Shown one piece after another: positions 7,469 to 13,686 of a stretch of DNA of 13,686 nt (position 1 is its first letter; each line of letters opens with the position of its first letter). The position numbers were made by a program, and so were the translations under genes. This DNA is from JBFWWW01 sp050245975 (GTDB taxonomy: Bacteria; Pseudomonadota; Alphaproteobacteria; Rhizobiales; Hyphomicrobiaceae): assembly GCA_050245975.1 (NCBI GenBank), contig JBFWWW010000101.1:1-13686 (forward strand), given 5' to 3'. The notes below the pieces were generated by a model. It had not been told where the DNA came from. It did no database searches and saw only the letters and a list, made by a program, of their open reading frames with translations.

Positions 7469-8720
7469 CGGCCGCTCGCCGCTTGAGTTCATCCAGCAGC
7501 TTTGCGCGATCGGGCTGGAAGTCGTGTTGCAGCCACCACGCTTCCATTTCCTCCAGCAGCCGACCAACCTTCGGCCCCGATGGAAAACCGAGGGCGAGAA
7601 TGTCCTGGCCGGTCAATGGAAACACGGGAACGGGCCACCTGTCCGGCAGGCCCGAAAGGCGCAACCAGTCGTGCGAAGATACGGGCGCCGCCGAACGCGC
7701 CCAGGCCAATCGGACCGCCTCTGCATAGTGGTCGCCCAATCTGTAGAGACGTCGCTGTGCGTCCCGCGGCTCCATGTCCGGATGCACGTCGCGCACGTCC
7801 TCGGACACCGCACGGTGCAGGACCGCGGTTTCTGCATGCGACAGCCGCAGTCGCGCCTGCAGACGCGGGGCGTCCTCGTCAACGGACATGCCAATCGCCG
7901 CCAGGCGGAGCGCCGCGCTGGCGGGCACGCCAAGAGCCGCTTCGACAGCCGCGAGATGGGCGCCATGCCGAACGCGCGCTGCAACGCCGAGAATGCCCGT
8001 CAGCAGCCCGTTCGACTGCATTGTCTCCAGCACCGGGCCCATGGCGGGCGCAACGAGGAGACGCTTCAATTCCGACCAGACGCGTTCCGCCGAGAGCCCG
8101 CCGAGGCCTTCCCGCTCCGCAACGCAGGCACCGAGCGGCTCCGCCTCGAGAACACCGTCGGCAACCTGGGCGCCGAAACGAAAAAAGCGCAGGATGCGCA
8201 GATAGTCCTCGCGGATGCGCTCCCGGGCGTCACCGACGAACCGAACACGGCGCGCCGCGAGATCGCCATAGCCCCCCAACGGATCGTAGACCGTTCCATC
8301 CGCGCCGCAGTAGAGCGCATTGAACGTGAAGTCCCGCCGCTGCGCGTCGGCCGCCCAGTCGTCGGTGAATGCTACCGTGGCATGGCGGCCAAAGGTCTCG
8401 ACATCCGTGCGCAGCGTCGTGACCTCGTAGGGACGCCCGCCCGAGATCACCGTGACCGTGCCGTGCTTGAGCCCGGTCGGAATTGCCTGCAGCCCGGCCC
8501 GCGTCACCGCCGCCATCACCGCATCGGGACGCGCGGGCGTCGCCAGATCGACTTCCCGAACCGGCTTTCCCATCAACGCGTCGCGCACGGCGCCGCCGAC
8601 CGCCCGCGCTTCGCTGCCGGCCGCGGCGAGCGCTGCAAACACGGCCTGCGTCTCGCTGCATCGCAGCCATTCGGCCTGCCCGATATCCAGCGACCGGCCC
8701 GTGGATGTACCCTTTGTCAT
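7461..8720 (-). CDS. cca: CCA-adding tRNA nucleotidyltransferase (class II, no HD domain)
   Basis: This enzyme adds or repairs the 3' CCA end of tRNAs from CTP and ATP without a nucleic acid template. The 419 residues show the class II polymerase-beta head: VGGAVRDALMG (41-51), EVDLAT (56-61), PTGLKHGTVTV (81-91), the nucleotide-selecting QRRDFTFNAL (127-136) and REDYLRILRFFRFGA (170-184). The RNA-binding region GLSAERVWSELKRLL (208-222) follows. There is no HD phosphohydrolase domain, as usual for alphaproteobacteria. The oddity is that the first catalytic acidic residue is Glu56 (codon GAA), where the family normally has Asp in the DxD pair; Asp58 is kept. The start is ATG 8720, two bases after the DUF6111 stop, with little ribosome site of its own, so it is probably coupled. 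A poly(A) polymerase of the same superfamily is the alternative, but the short alphaproteobacterial form favours CCA addition. Confidence 0.92.
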   Translation of the reverse strand: MTKGTSTGRSLDIGQAEWLRCSETQAVFAALAAAGSEARAVGGAVRDALMGKPVREVDLATPARPDAVMAAVTRAGLQAIPTGLKHGTVTVISGGRPYEVTTLRTDVETFGRHATVAFTDDWAADAQRRDFTFNALYCGADGTVYDPLGGYGDLAARRVRFVGDARERIREDYLRILRFFRFGAQVADGVLEAEPLGACVAEREGLGGLSAERVWSELKRLLVAPAMGPVLETMQSNGLLTGILGVAARVRHGAHLAAVEAALGVPASAALRLAAIGMSVDEDAPRLQARLRLSHAETAVLHRAVSEDVRDVHPDMEPRDAQRRLYRLGDHYAEAVRLAWARSAAPVSSHDWLRLSGLPDRWPVPVFPLTGQDILALGFPSGPKVGRLLEEMEAWWLQHDFQPDRAKLLDELKRRAADA

Positions 8721-8722
8721 GG

Positions 8723-8989
8723 CTACTTGATATGGCCCGGTTCGATGTGGCCATCTTTGAATATGGCCGGCTCATAGGCCTCGCCCGGGCGACCGCCGGA
8801 TGACGAGCCGAACGTCATCAACGTCACCACGACAAGCACCGCGCCGGCGACGAACAACCACACGAGCGGCGCATCGTTGAGGACGGCGTTGGCTTTCTGG
8901 GGCGCACGGCCTGCGAGATAGACGTAGGCAACGTAGAGCGCCGTCGGCAACAGGAACAGCAGCGCATTCTCGATTACAATCCGCAGCAT
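8723..8989 (-). CDS. DUF6111-type small membrane protein
   Basis: This 88-residue protein has two membrane helices (about 7-25 and 41-60) and a short hydrophilic tail with GGRPGEAYEPAIFKDGHIEPG (64-85). That tail and the position between a CoA-pyrophosphatase-type Nudix gene and cca match the DUF6111 proteins of Hyphomicrobiales; no biochemical role is known to me. The start ATG (8989) shares a base with the Nudix stop in the string TGATG, and its own TAG stop is two bases before the cca ATG. It is clearly co-translated with both. An in-frame extension to 9097 inside the Nudix gene is spurious. Confidence 0.8.
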   Translation of the reverse strand: MLRIVIENALLFLLPTALYVAYVYLAGRAPQKANAVLNDAPLVWLFVAGAVLVVVTLMTFGSSSGGRPGEAYEPAIFKDGHIEPGHIK

Positions 8990-9645
8990 CAGGCGAACAG
9001 CCTCTCGTGCAGGTTCTTGATCATGCCGGCCGTCGCACCCCAGATGTAGCGTTCCCCATAGGGCATCGCGTAGTAGGCACGCATGCGTCCCCGCCATTCG
9101 CGCTGGTGCTGCTGGTGGTTGGCCTCGTCCATGAGAAAGCCGAGCGGCACCTCGAAAACGTCGTCAACCTCGGCCCTGTCGAGCCGAATATGAAAACGGG
9201 GCTGAACCAGAGCCACCACCGGAGCGATCTCGAAGCCGGTGCCGGTCCGGTAGCTGTCGAGGAACCCCAGGGGCTCGACGAGGTCCGGGAAAAGACCGAT
9301 TTCCTCCTGCGCCTCGCGCAGCGCGGTCGTGATGGGCGACGTCTCGCCCGGTTCCATCTTGCCGCCGGGGAACGCAATCTGCCCGGCATGGGAGCGCAGC
9401 ACCGCCGCCCGCTGCGTCAGCAGGACGGTAAGCACCGGACGGGTGACGATCCCGATCAGCACGGCGGCTGGACGAGGCGCTTCCATCGCATCCAGGTCGG
9501 CCTTGAGGTCGGGATTGAGGTCCCAATCTCCACGCCCGATGGCCCGGCCGGAACGCGGGTCGAAAATCGCCTCCGAAGGCTCGGCATGCAGCCGCTGCCG
9601 GGCGAGCGCGCGCAACCGCTCCGCCGTCATGTCGCCGCCGACCAT
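8989..9645 (-). CDS. Nudix hydrolase, CoA pyrophosphatase type
   Basis: This protein probably hydrolyses coenzyme A or its derivatives to 4'-phosphopantetheine and 3',5'-ADP, in the cytoplasm. The CoA-specific NuCoA motif is present, LLTQRA...LRSHAGQIAFPGG (residues 75-95), with Ala where Ser is usual. The Nudix box, GKMEPGE...LREAQEEIGL (95-118), has the one-residue longer spacing common in this subfamily, and the metal-binding Glu cluster REAQEE is intact. From the start used here the protein has 218 residues. I chose ATG 9645 because GAGGG lies 6 nt upstream. ATG 9675 (10 more residues) and ATG 9630 are alternatives. The stop overlaps the DUF6111 start by one base. The gap to DUF1285 is 73 bp, the only real gap in the leftward run, so a secondary promoter there is possible. 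Confidence 0.9.
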   Translation of the reverse strand: MVGGDMTAERLRALARQRLHAEPSEAIFDPRSGRAIGRGDWDLNPDLKADLDAMEAPRPAAVLIGIVTRPVLTVLLTQRAAVLRSHAGQIAFPGGKMEPGETSPITTALREAQEEIGLFPDLVEPLGFLDSYRTGTGFEIAPVVALVQPRFHIRLDRAEVDDVFEVPLGFLMDEANHQQHQREWRGRMRAYYAMPYGERYIWGATAGMIKNLHERLFA

Positions 9646-9718
9646 ATCCGCCCTCACATCCATGCTGCGTACCATATCACCGGCCGGGCAGCCGGCGCCA
9701 ACGCGGGCCGTTCACGCC

Positions 9719-10294
9719 TCACGGCGAGGCCGCCAGGGTAAATCGGACACCCGCGCTCCACAGGCCCAGCGGCGCATCCGCGCCAGCCCCCTCGGGTGCC
9801 GCCAGCTCGACCAGATCGTAGTAAAGGGCGCGCGTCACGAGAGCCTCGAGCCGGCCGCGGACATGCAGATAGGGCTTTAAACCACCGCCACGCGCCTCAT
9901 GCACGAAACGCAGAGGATGCTCAGGGCCGCATGTGACGATGTCGTCAACGTTGGTGCGGAAGATCAGGGTCTGCTCCGGCCCCTTCCCGCGTACCTCCAT
10001 CTCCACGGCGAGGAACGGCGCATCATCGACGGCGACATCGACCTTCTCGACCGGCGTGACGAGATAGTGCCGGCCGTCGGCATCCTTGCGCAGGACACTC
10101 GCAAACAGCTTGACGAGCGCGAGCCGGCCGATCGGCGAGCCCTGATAGAACCAGACCCCGTCGCCCCTGATGCGCATGCCGATATCGCCGCAATAGGGGG
10201 GATTCCATGCCTCGACGGGCGGCGGTCCTTTGCCGGACTGCGCCTTGAGCAGGGCCTCCAGGCCCGAAATGCGGGCGCCACCCACATCAGGCAT
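9719..10294 (-). CDS. DUF1285 family protein
   Basis: This 191-residue cytoplasmic protein belongs to the DUF1285 family, of unknown function. The conserved core is present: PPVEAWNPPYCGDIGMRIRGDGVWFYQGSPIGR (25-57), then LVKLFASVLRKD (60-71), YLVTPVEKV (77-85) and VDDAPFLAVEME (89-100). The family is regularly found next to moxR and a Nudix gene in Hyphomicrobiales, which supports the call. It starts three bases after the stop of the CMD-like gene, and GGAG within the end of that gene serves as its ribosome site, so the two are coupled here. No signal peptide or membrane helix is seen. Confidence 0.88.
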   Translation of the reverse strand: MPDVGGARISGLEALLKAQSGKGPPPVEAWNPPYCGDIGMRIRGDGVWFYQGSPIGRLALVKLFASVLRKDADGRHYLVTPVEKVDVAVDDAPFLAVEMEVRGKGPEQTLIFRTNVDDIVTCGPEHPLRFVHEARGGGLKPYLHVRGRLEALVTRALYYDLVELAAPEGAGADAPLGLWSAGVRFTLAASP

Positions 10295-10297
10295 GGG

Positions 10298-10864
10298 TCA
10301 CTCCGGAAAACGAGCGAGCGACTGACTGCCCGCCTCGGCCTTGGTGCGCGCGACATTCATCATCATGGCCAGGAAGCTGTAGTAGCCGTTGATGCCGACG
10401 AGATCGATGATGCCCTTCTCGCCGAAGTGCTCCAGCGCCCGGGCATAGGTCGCGTCGCTGACGCGGCGGTAGCGATGGAGCTCGATGGCGAAGTCGTAAG
10501 CGGCAGCCTCGTCCGCCTGCATTTTGTCCGGGCGCCGTGCGTCGGCTATGGCGTCGGCCGTCTCCTTCGGCAGTCCCGCTTCCAGCGCGAACGGATAGTG
10601 GTAGGACCACTCGTACTGCTGCGTCCATTCGCGCGCCGTCACAAGAATGACCATCTCGCTGATGCGCTTGGGAAGGACATTGCGGAAGCGCAGGTAGTCC
10701 CCCATCGCCTTGGCGCGCAGCATGACCTCCGGCGAGCGCAGCATGACGGCAAAAGGGCCGCTGATGGCATAGCCCCGTCCGGAGGCGAATTCTGCCGCTG
10801 CCGCCTTCTGCTCGGCCGTTTGTTCCTTCTCTGCCAGGGGCGGCAGGCGGTCCTCGATCACCAT
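10298..10864 (-). CDS. Carboxymuconolactone decarboxylase (CMD/AhpD-fold) family protein
   Basis: This 188-residue all-helical protein resembles the CMD family. Recognisable parts are GPFAVMLRSPEVMLRAKAMGDYLRF (36-60), LPKRISEMVILVTAREW (64-80), then YEWSYHYPFALEAGLPKE (84-101), and the C-terminal VGINGYYSFLAMMMN (156-170). In AhpD-type members the active site is CxxCxxxH; here the aligned positions are Q82, E85 and H89, so a disulfide-exchange peroxidase role is excluded. The retained E79/E85/H89 set suits the decarboxylase- or hydrolase-like branch, but the substrate cannot be told. ATG 10864 has GAGGA 8 nt upstream and a candidate promoter at 10927-10955. It heads the leftward run and starts opposite moxR, a position usually taken by DUF1285, so it may be a lineage-specific insertion. 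Confidence 0.85.
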   Translation of the reverse strand: MVIEDRLPPLAEKEQTAEQKAAAAEFASGRGYAISGPFAVMLRSPEVMLRAKAMGDYLRFRNVLPKRISEMVILVTAREWTQQYEWSYHYPFALEAGLPKETADAIADARRPDKMQADEAAAYDFAIELHRYRRVSDATYARALEHFGEKGIIDLVGINGYYSFLAMMMNVARTKAEAGSQSLARFPE

Positions 10865-10926
10865 CTGTTGTTTCCTCGTTACCTGCTATGGCCAAACACC
10901 GGCGCCATCGACACCGCCAGCCTGCA

Positions 10927-10955
10927 AATACAGCCAAATCCTCTCACTCTGCCAA
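10927..10955 (-). promoter_or_regulatory. Candidate promoter of the leftward operon
   Basis: On the minus strand TTGGCA (10955-10950) is followed after 17 bp by TGTATT (10932-10927). That matches TTGACA at 5/6 positions and TATAAT at 4/6. Transcription would start near 10920, about 55 nt before the CMD-like gene. It is the best match in the 162-bp divergent gap. Confidence 0.35.
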
Positions 10956-11014
10956 CGACGTTCATATTGTGACCATCTTTGGCGACACTGTTTCCTCCCA
11001 GGTCCCGGCAAGCG

Positions 11015-11020
11015 TATAGT
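11015..11020 (+). promoter_or_regulatory. -10-like box at moxR, suggesting a leaderless start
   Basis: TATAGT at 11015-11020 fits TATAAT at 5/6 positions and ends 6 nt before the moxR ATG. Transcription would then begin at or beside the A of the start codon. No Shine-Dalgarno is present before the ATG. The -35 region (about 10991-10997, TTTCCTC) is poor, so the call is tentative. Confidence 0.3.
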
Positions 11021-11026
11021 CCAACC

Positions 11027-12028
11027 ATGAGCACATTGACACAGACTGACGAAACGATCGTCCCCCGCGCCGAAGCGGCCGGCGAACGAATTCAGCGCAT
11101 CATGAAGGCGGCAGGAACCGTCATCTTCGGTCAGGATGAGGTCATCGAGCGAACACTCGTGACCCTGCTCGCGGGCGGCCATGCGCTGCTCATCGGCGTT
11201 CCGGGACTGGCGAAGACCCTGCTGGTCGATACCCTCGGCAAGGTTCTGGGCCTCGATGCCAAGCGCATCCAGTTCACGCCCGACCTTATGCCCTCCGACA
11301 TCATCGGATCGGAGGTGCTCGAGGATGGTGGGGTCGGCGGCAAACGCAGCTTCCGTTTCATCAAGGGCCCGATCTTTGCGCAGCTGCTGATGGCAGACGA
11401 GATCAACCGCGCCAGCCCGAAGACGCAGTCGGCGCTTCTGCAGGCAATGCAGGAGCATCATGCCACCGTAGCCGGACAGCGCCACGACGTGCCGAACCCG
11501 TTCCACGTGCTCGCGACACAGAACCCGCTCGAGCAGGAAGGCACCTATCCGTTGCCCGAAGCGCAGCTCGACCGCTTCCTGCTGCAGGTTGACGTCGGCT
11601 ATCCGGACCAGGGCGCAGAGCGCCGCATGCTGTTCGCGACGACGGGGACCGACGAGGCGCGCATCGAGCCGATCATCTCGGCCTCCGATCTCATGGCGAT
11701 GCAGCGGCTCGTGCGGCAGCTGCCGGTCCCCGACAAGGTCGTCGAAGCGATCCTGAAGCTCGTCCGGTCCGCGCGGCCGGGCACCGGTGCCGGACCGGAG
11801 ATCGACCGCCTGATCGCATGGGGGCCCGGCCCCCGCGCAAGCCAGGCGCTCATGCTGGCGGTGCGCGCCAAGGCGTTGATCGACGGCCGGCTGGCACCGT
11901 CCGTCGACGACGTGGTCTCGCTCGGCGAGGCCGTGCTCAAGCACCGCATGGCGCTGTCGTTCGCGGCGCGCGCGGAGGGCGAAACGATCAGCGGAGTGAT
12001 CGGTCGACTGACGTCGGCATTGGAGTAG
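11027..12028 (+). CDS. MoxR-family AAA+ ATPase
   Basis: This 333-residue MoxR-type AAA+ ATPase (AAA_3 plus lid domain) is thought to act as a chaperone or assembly factor with vWA-containing partners. It shows Walker A GVPGLAKT at 57-64, the family stretch RIQFTPDLMPSDIIGSEVL (80-98), Walker B LLMADEINRA (120-129), the sensor-1 ATQN (163-166) followed by PLEQEGTYPLPEAQLDRF (167-184). The C-terminal lid has the usual IDRLIAWGPGPRASQALMLAVRAKALIDGR. ATG 11027 gives the expected N-terminal length but has no ribosome site, as noted for the -10 box. An upstream in-frame TTG (10979) is unlikely. Its stop is 6 bp before the DUF58 gene, whose Shine-Dalgarno overlaps it, so the two are one operon. All catalytic motifs are intact. 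Confidence 0.95.
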   Translation: MSTLTQTDETIVPRAEAAGERIQRIMKAAGTVIFGQDEVIERTLVTLLAGGHALLIGVPGLAKTLLVDTLGKVLGLDAKRIQFTPDLMPSDIIGSEVLEDGGVGGKRSFRFIKGPIFAQLLMADEINRASPKTQSALLQAMQEHHATVAGQRHDVPNPFHVLATQNPLEQEGTYPLPEAQLDRFLLQVDVGYPDQGAERRMLFATTGTDEARIEPIISASDLMAMQRLVRQLPVPDKVVEAILKLVRSARPGTGAGPEIDRLIAWGPGPRASQALMLAVRAKALIDGRLAPSVDDVVSLGEAVLKHRMALSFAARAEGETISGVIGRLTSALE

Positions 12029-12034
12029 CAGCGG

Positions 12035-13003
12035 GTGGCGGGCGAGGCCGCAGTACCGAAGGCCGGAAGCGAGACCGGGCGGATCTTCTCCCTGGAAGGC
12101 CAGGCGCATGCCCTTGCCGATCGCCTGCCCGATCTCGTGCTCGAGGCCCAGCGCGTGGCCAACACCGTTGCCCAGGGCATGCACGGACGCCGGCGCGCCG
12201 GCCCGGGCGAGACGTTCTGGCAATTCCGCCAGTTTCAATCGAGCGACGCGGCAACCGTCATCGACTGGCGGCGATCGGCGAGCTCGGATCATCTCTATGT
12301 TCGTGAACGCGAATGGGAGGCGGCGCACACGGTCTGGCTCTGGCCCGACCTTTCCTCCTCGATGATCTTTCACAGCACCCTGTCCACAACCACCAAGCGC
12401 GATCGCGCGCTGCTCCTCATGCTGGCGCTTGCGGAAATGCTCGTACGCGGCGGCGAGCGCGTCGGCCTGCTGGGCCTGACGCAACCGTCGGCGAGCCGCA
12501 AGGCCACCGCGGTGCTGGCCGAGACGCTCGCTGCGCATGCGGATGACCCGGCCGTCCTGGCGAGCCAGCCGCCGCGTGCGCGGCTCAGCCGCTTCTCTAC
12601 CGCCATTCTTATCGGTGATTTTCTCGACCCGCCCGAGACCACGATCGGGCGGCTGAACGAGATCGCCGCGCACGGCCTGACAGGCCACCTGGTGCAGGTT
12701 CTCGATCCCGCCGAGGAGAGCCTGCCCTATCACGGGCGCACCGAATTCGTCGGCGTGGAAGGACGCGAGCGCTGGATCGCGGACCGCGCGGAGACGCTGC
12801 GCGAGGCCTACCAGCAACGTTTCGCCGCTCACCGCGCCGCGCTCCAGACCGCGTGCGGCCGGCTGGGCTGGTCGTTCCTCGTGCATCACACCGACCGATC
12901 GCCCACCGAACCGCTGCTGACGTTGCTCATGCGCCTGCAGGGCGGCGCCGCCGACTATCGCTGGGTCACCACCCCGGCCGCACGCGCGGGAGCCGGGCGA
13001 TGA
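12035..13003 (+). CDS. DUF58 (vWA-like) protein, MoxR partner
   Basis: This 322-residue protein belongs to the DUF58 family, regularly encoded after MoxR ATPases. The conserved block is at 51-110: GRRRAGPGETFWQFRQF, then DAATVIDWRRSASSDHLYVREREWE, then VWLWPDLSSSM. The DLSSS at 105-109 is a complete DxSxS MIDAS motif, so it can probably bind a metal and a partner. Unlike some family members it has no N-terminal membrane helices and is likely cytoplasmic or membrane-peripheral. The start is GTG 12035, with GGAG at 12022-12025; no better ATG is nearby. Its TGA overlaps the next ATG as ATGA. It is presumably the effector that MoxR acts on, together with the BatA-like protein. Confidence 0.92.
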   Translation: MAGEAAVPKAGSETGRIFSLEGQAHALADRLPDLVLEAQRVANTVAQGMHGRRRAGPGETFWQFRQFQSSDAATVIDWRRSASSDHLYVREREWEAAHTVWLWPDLSSSMIFHSTLSTTTKRDRALLLMLALAEMLVRGGERVGLLGLTQPSASRKATAVLAETLAAHADDPAVLASQPPRARLSRFSTAILIGDFLDPPETTIGRLNEIAAHGLTGHLVQVLDPAEESLPYHGRTEFVGVEGRERWIADRAETLREAYQQRFAAHRAALQTACGRLGWSFLVHHTDRSPTEPLLTLLMRLQGGAADYRWVTTPAARAGAGR

Positions 13004-13686
13004 GCATCGGCCCGCTGGCGTTCCTCAATCCCCTATTGCTGGCGGGCCTTGTCGCCCTGCCGCTGATCTGGTGGCTTCTGCGCGCCGTGCCGCCGCGACC
13101 GCATCGCGTGGCGTTCCCACCGACGCGCATCCTTGTCGGCCTGGAAGCCGCCGAGAAGACACCGGCAAAAACGCCCTGGTGGCTCACCCTCATCAGAATG
13201 CTGGCGGCTGCGTTCATCATCCTCGCGCTGGCCGAGCCGGTTCTCAATCCAAACCGCGAGACAGCGCTTGGCGGGCAGGGACCGGTGGTTCTGGCGGTCG
13301 ACAACGGATGGGCTTCGGGTCCACGCTGGTCGGAGCGCACATTCCTTCTGGAGCGGTTGATCGAAGAGGCCGAGTCGAAGAACCGACCGGTCATCATCGC
13401 GCCGACCGCCAACGCGCAGAAGACGCCGATCTTCAAGATCGAGGCACCATCCGCTGCCCGCTCGACGGTCGCCGCGATTCATCCCGAGCCGTTCGCGCCC
13501 GATCGCGCCACTGCCGCTGCCGCCCTTGAAACCGCGCTTCGCGGCGCGAACGGAGCCGCGGTCGTGTGGCTGACGGATGGCATCGACCATGACGGACAGG
13601 CGCGGGCGTTCGCTGACAGGCTCGCCGGGCTCGCCAGCGGCGGCAGCTTCTCCATGATCGCAACCGGAAACGGGCAGGAAGCGCTC
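13000..13686 (+). CDS. BatA-N/DUF4159-type membrane protein, 3' truncated by window end
   Basis: Only the first 229 codons are in the window and they stay open to the last base. Residues 6-80 match the BatA N-terminal domain: FLNPLLLAGLVALPLIWWLLRAVPPRP with a helix at about 8-28, then a cytoplasmic loop, then a second helix within WWLTLIRMLAAAFIILALAEPVL (62-84). A vWA-like fold follows, beginning VVLAVDNGWAS, where a MIDAS DxSxS would be expected; the Ser residues are replaced (DNGWA), so metal binding is doubtful. VVWLTDGIDHDG near 195 is the second vWA-type strand. Full-length homologues in Hyphomicrobiales are around 900 residues with a C-terminal DUF4159 domain; that part is outside the window and not seen. 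The ATGA overlap with the DUF58 gene shows coupling. Confidence 0.85.
   Translation, partial: MSIGPLAFLNPLLLAGLVALPLIWWLLRAVPPRPHRVAFPPTRILVGLEAAEKTPAKTPWWLTLIRMLAAAFIILALAEPVLNPNRETALGGQGPVVLAVDNGWASGPRWSERTFLLERLIEEAESKNRPVIIAPTANAQKTPIFKIEAPSAARSTVAAIHPEPFAPDRATAAAALETALRGANGAAVVWLTDGIDHDGQARAFADRLAGLASGGSFSMIATGNGQEAL

Noticed and set aside
6541..8777. Two long plus-strand open frames (6541-7728 and 7524-8777) opposite the barrel, small membrane and cca genes
   Set aside because: They have no signal, motif or ribosome site and lie antisense to genes with clear domains; composition is the usual Arg/Ala/Pro shadow.
10886..12889. 667-codon open frame on the minus strand opposite moxR and DUF58
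   Set aside because: It is a shadow of two well-supported genes, with Arg/Gly/His-rich composition and no domain.

Overview
The window is high-GC DNA with dense, overlapping genes, from an alphaproteobacterium, most likely of the order Hyphomicrobiales (Rhizobiales). The reasons are a CIRCE-controlled groESL, an alphaproteobacterial-type PncB, an Omp25/RopB-like surface barrel, and the block moxR / DUF1285 / Nudix / DUF6111 / cca typical of that order. Genus cannot be told from the sequence. No tRNA, rRNA, CRISPR array, insertion sequence, prophage or plasmid function was seen. The window looks like chromosomal core, with one or two lineage-specific genes.

Layout. (1) 1-237 is non-coding with a short direct repeat. 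(2) 238-2405 (+) holds a TadE-like minor pseudopilin and a TadG-like protein of the Flp/Tad pilus, probably one operon. (3) 2414-4667 (+) is the groES-groEL chaperonin operon. A near-perfect CIRCE element overlaps its promoter 9 bp after the tadG stop, the leader is structured, and a rho-independent terminator closes it. (4) 4775-5052 (+) is a 70-residue exported Pro/Thr/Gln/Ala-rich protein with its own terminator. (5) 5181-6476 (+) is pncB (nicotinate phosphoribosyltransferase), preceded by a perfect short palindrome. (6) 6484-7164 (-) is an outer-membrane beta-barrel protein convergent with pncB, 7 bp away. (7) 7241-10864 (-) is a tightly packed run transcribed right to left: carboxymuconolactone-decarboxylase-like protein, DUF1285, CoA-pyrophosphatase-type Nudix hydrolase, DUF6111 membrane protein, CCA-adding enzyme, and a small two-helix membrane protein. 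Most junctions overlap or are a few bases apart. (8) 11027-13686 (+), divergent from that run, is a MoxR AAA+ ATPase, a DUF58 protein and the first 229 codons of a BatA/DUF4159-type membrane protein, cut by the window end.

How the genes fit together. TadE and TadG belong to one pilus machine. GroES and GroEL form one chaperonin, with HrcA/CIRCE repression inferred from the operator. MoxR, DUF58 and the BatA-like protein form the usual MoxR-vWA module, thought to be a chaperone or envelope-associated system. The leftward run is metabolically mixed (tRNA 3'-end synthesis, CoA/nucleotide clean-up and unknown proteins) and is held together by translational coupling.

I found no convincing new multi-gene system. 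The items most worth a second look are the Glu in place of the first catalytic Asp of the CCA enzyme, the extra Cys-less CMD-family gene at the head of the leftward operon, a probably leaderless moxR mRNA, and several small inverted repeats in 5' leaders (groES, the 70-residue gene, pncB and the barrel gene).
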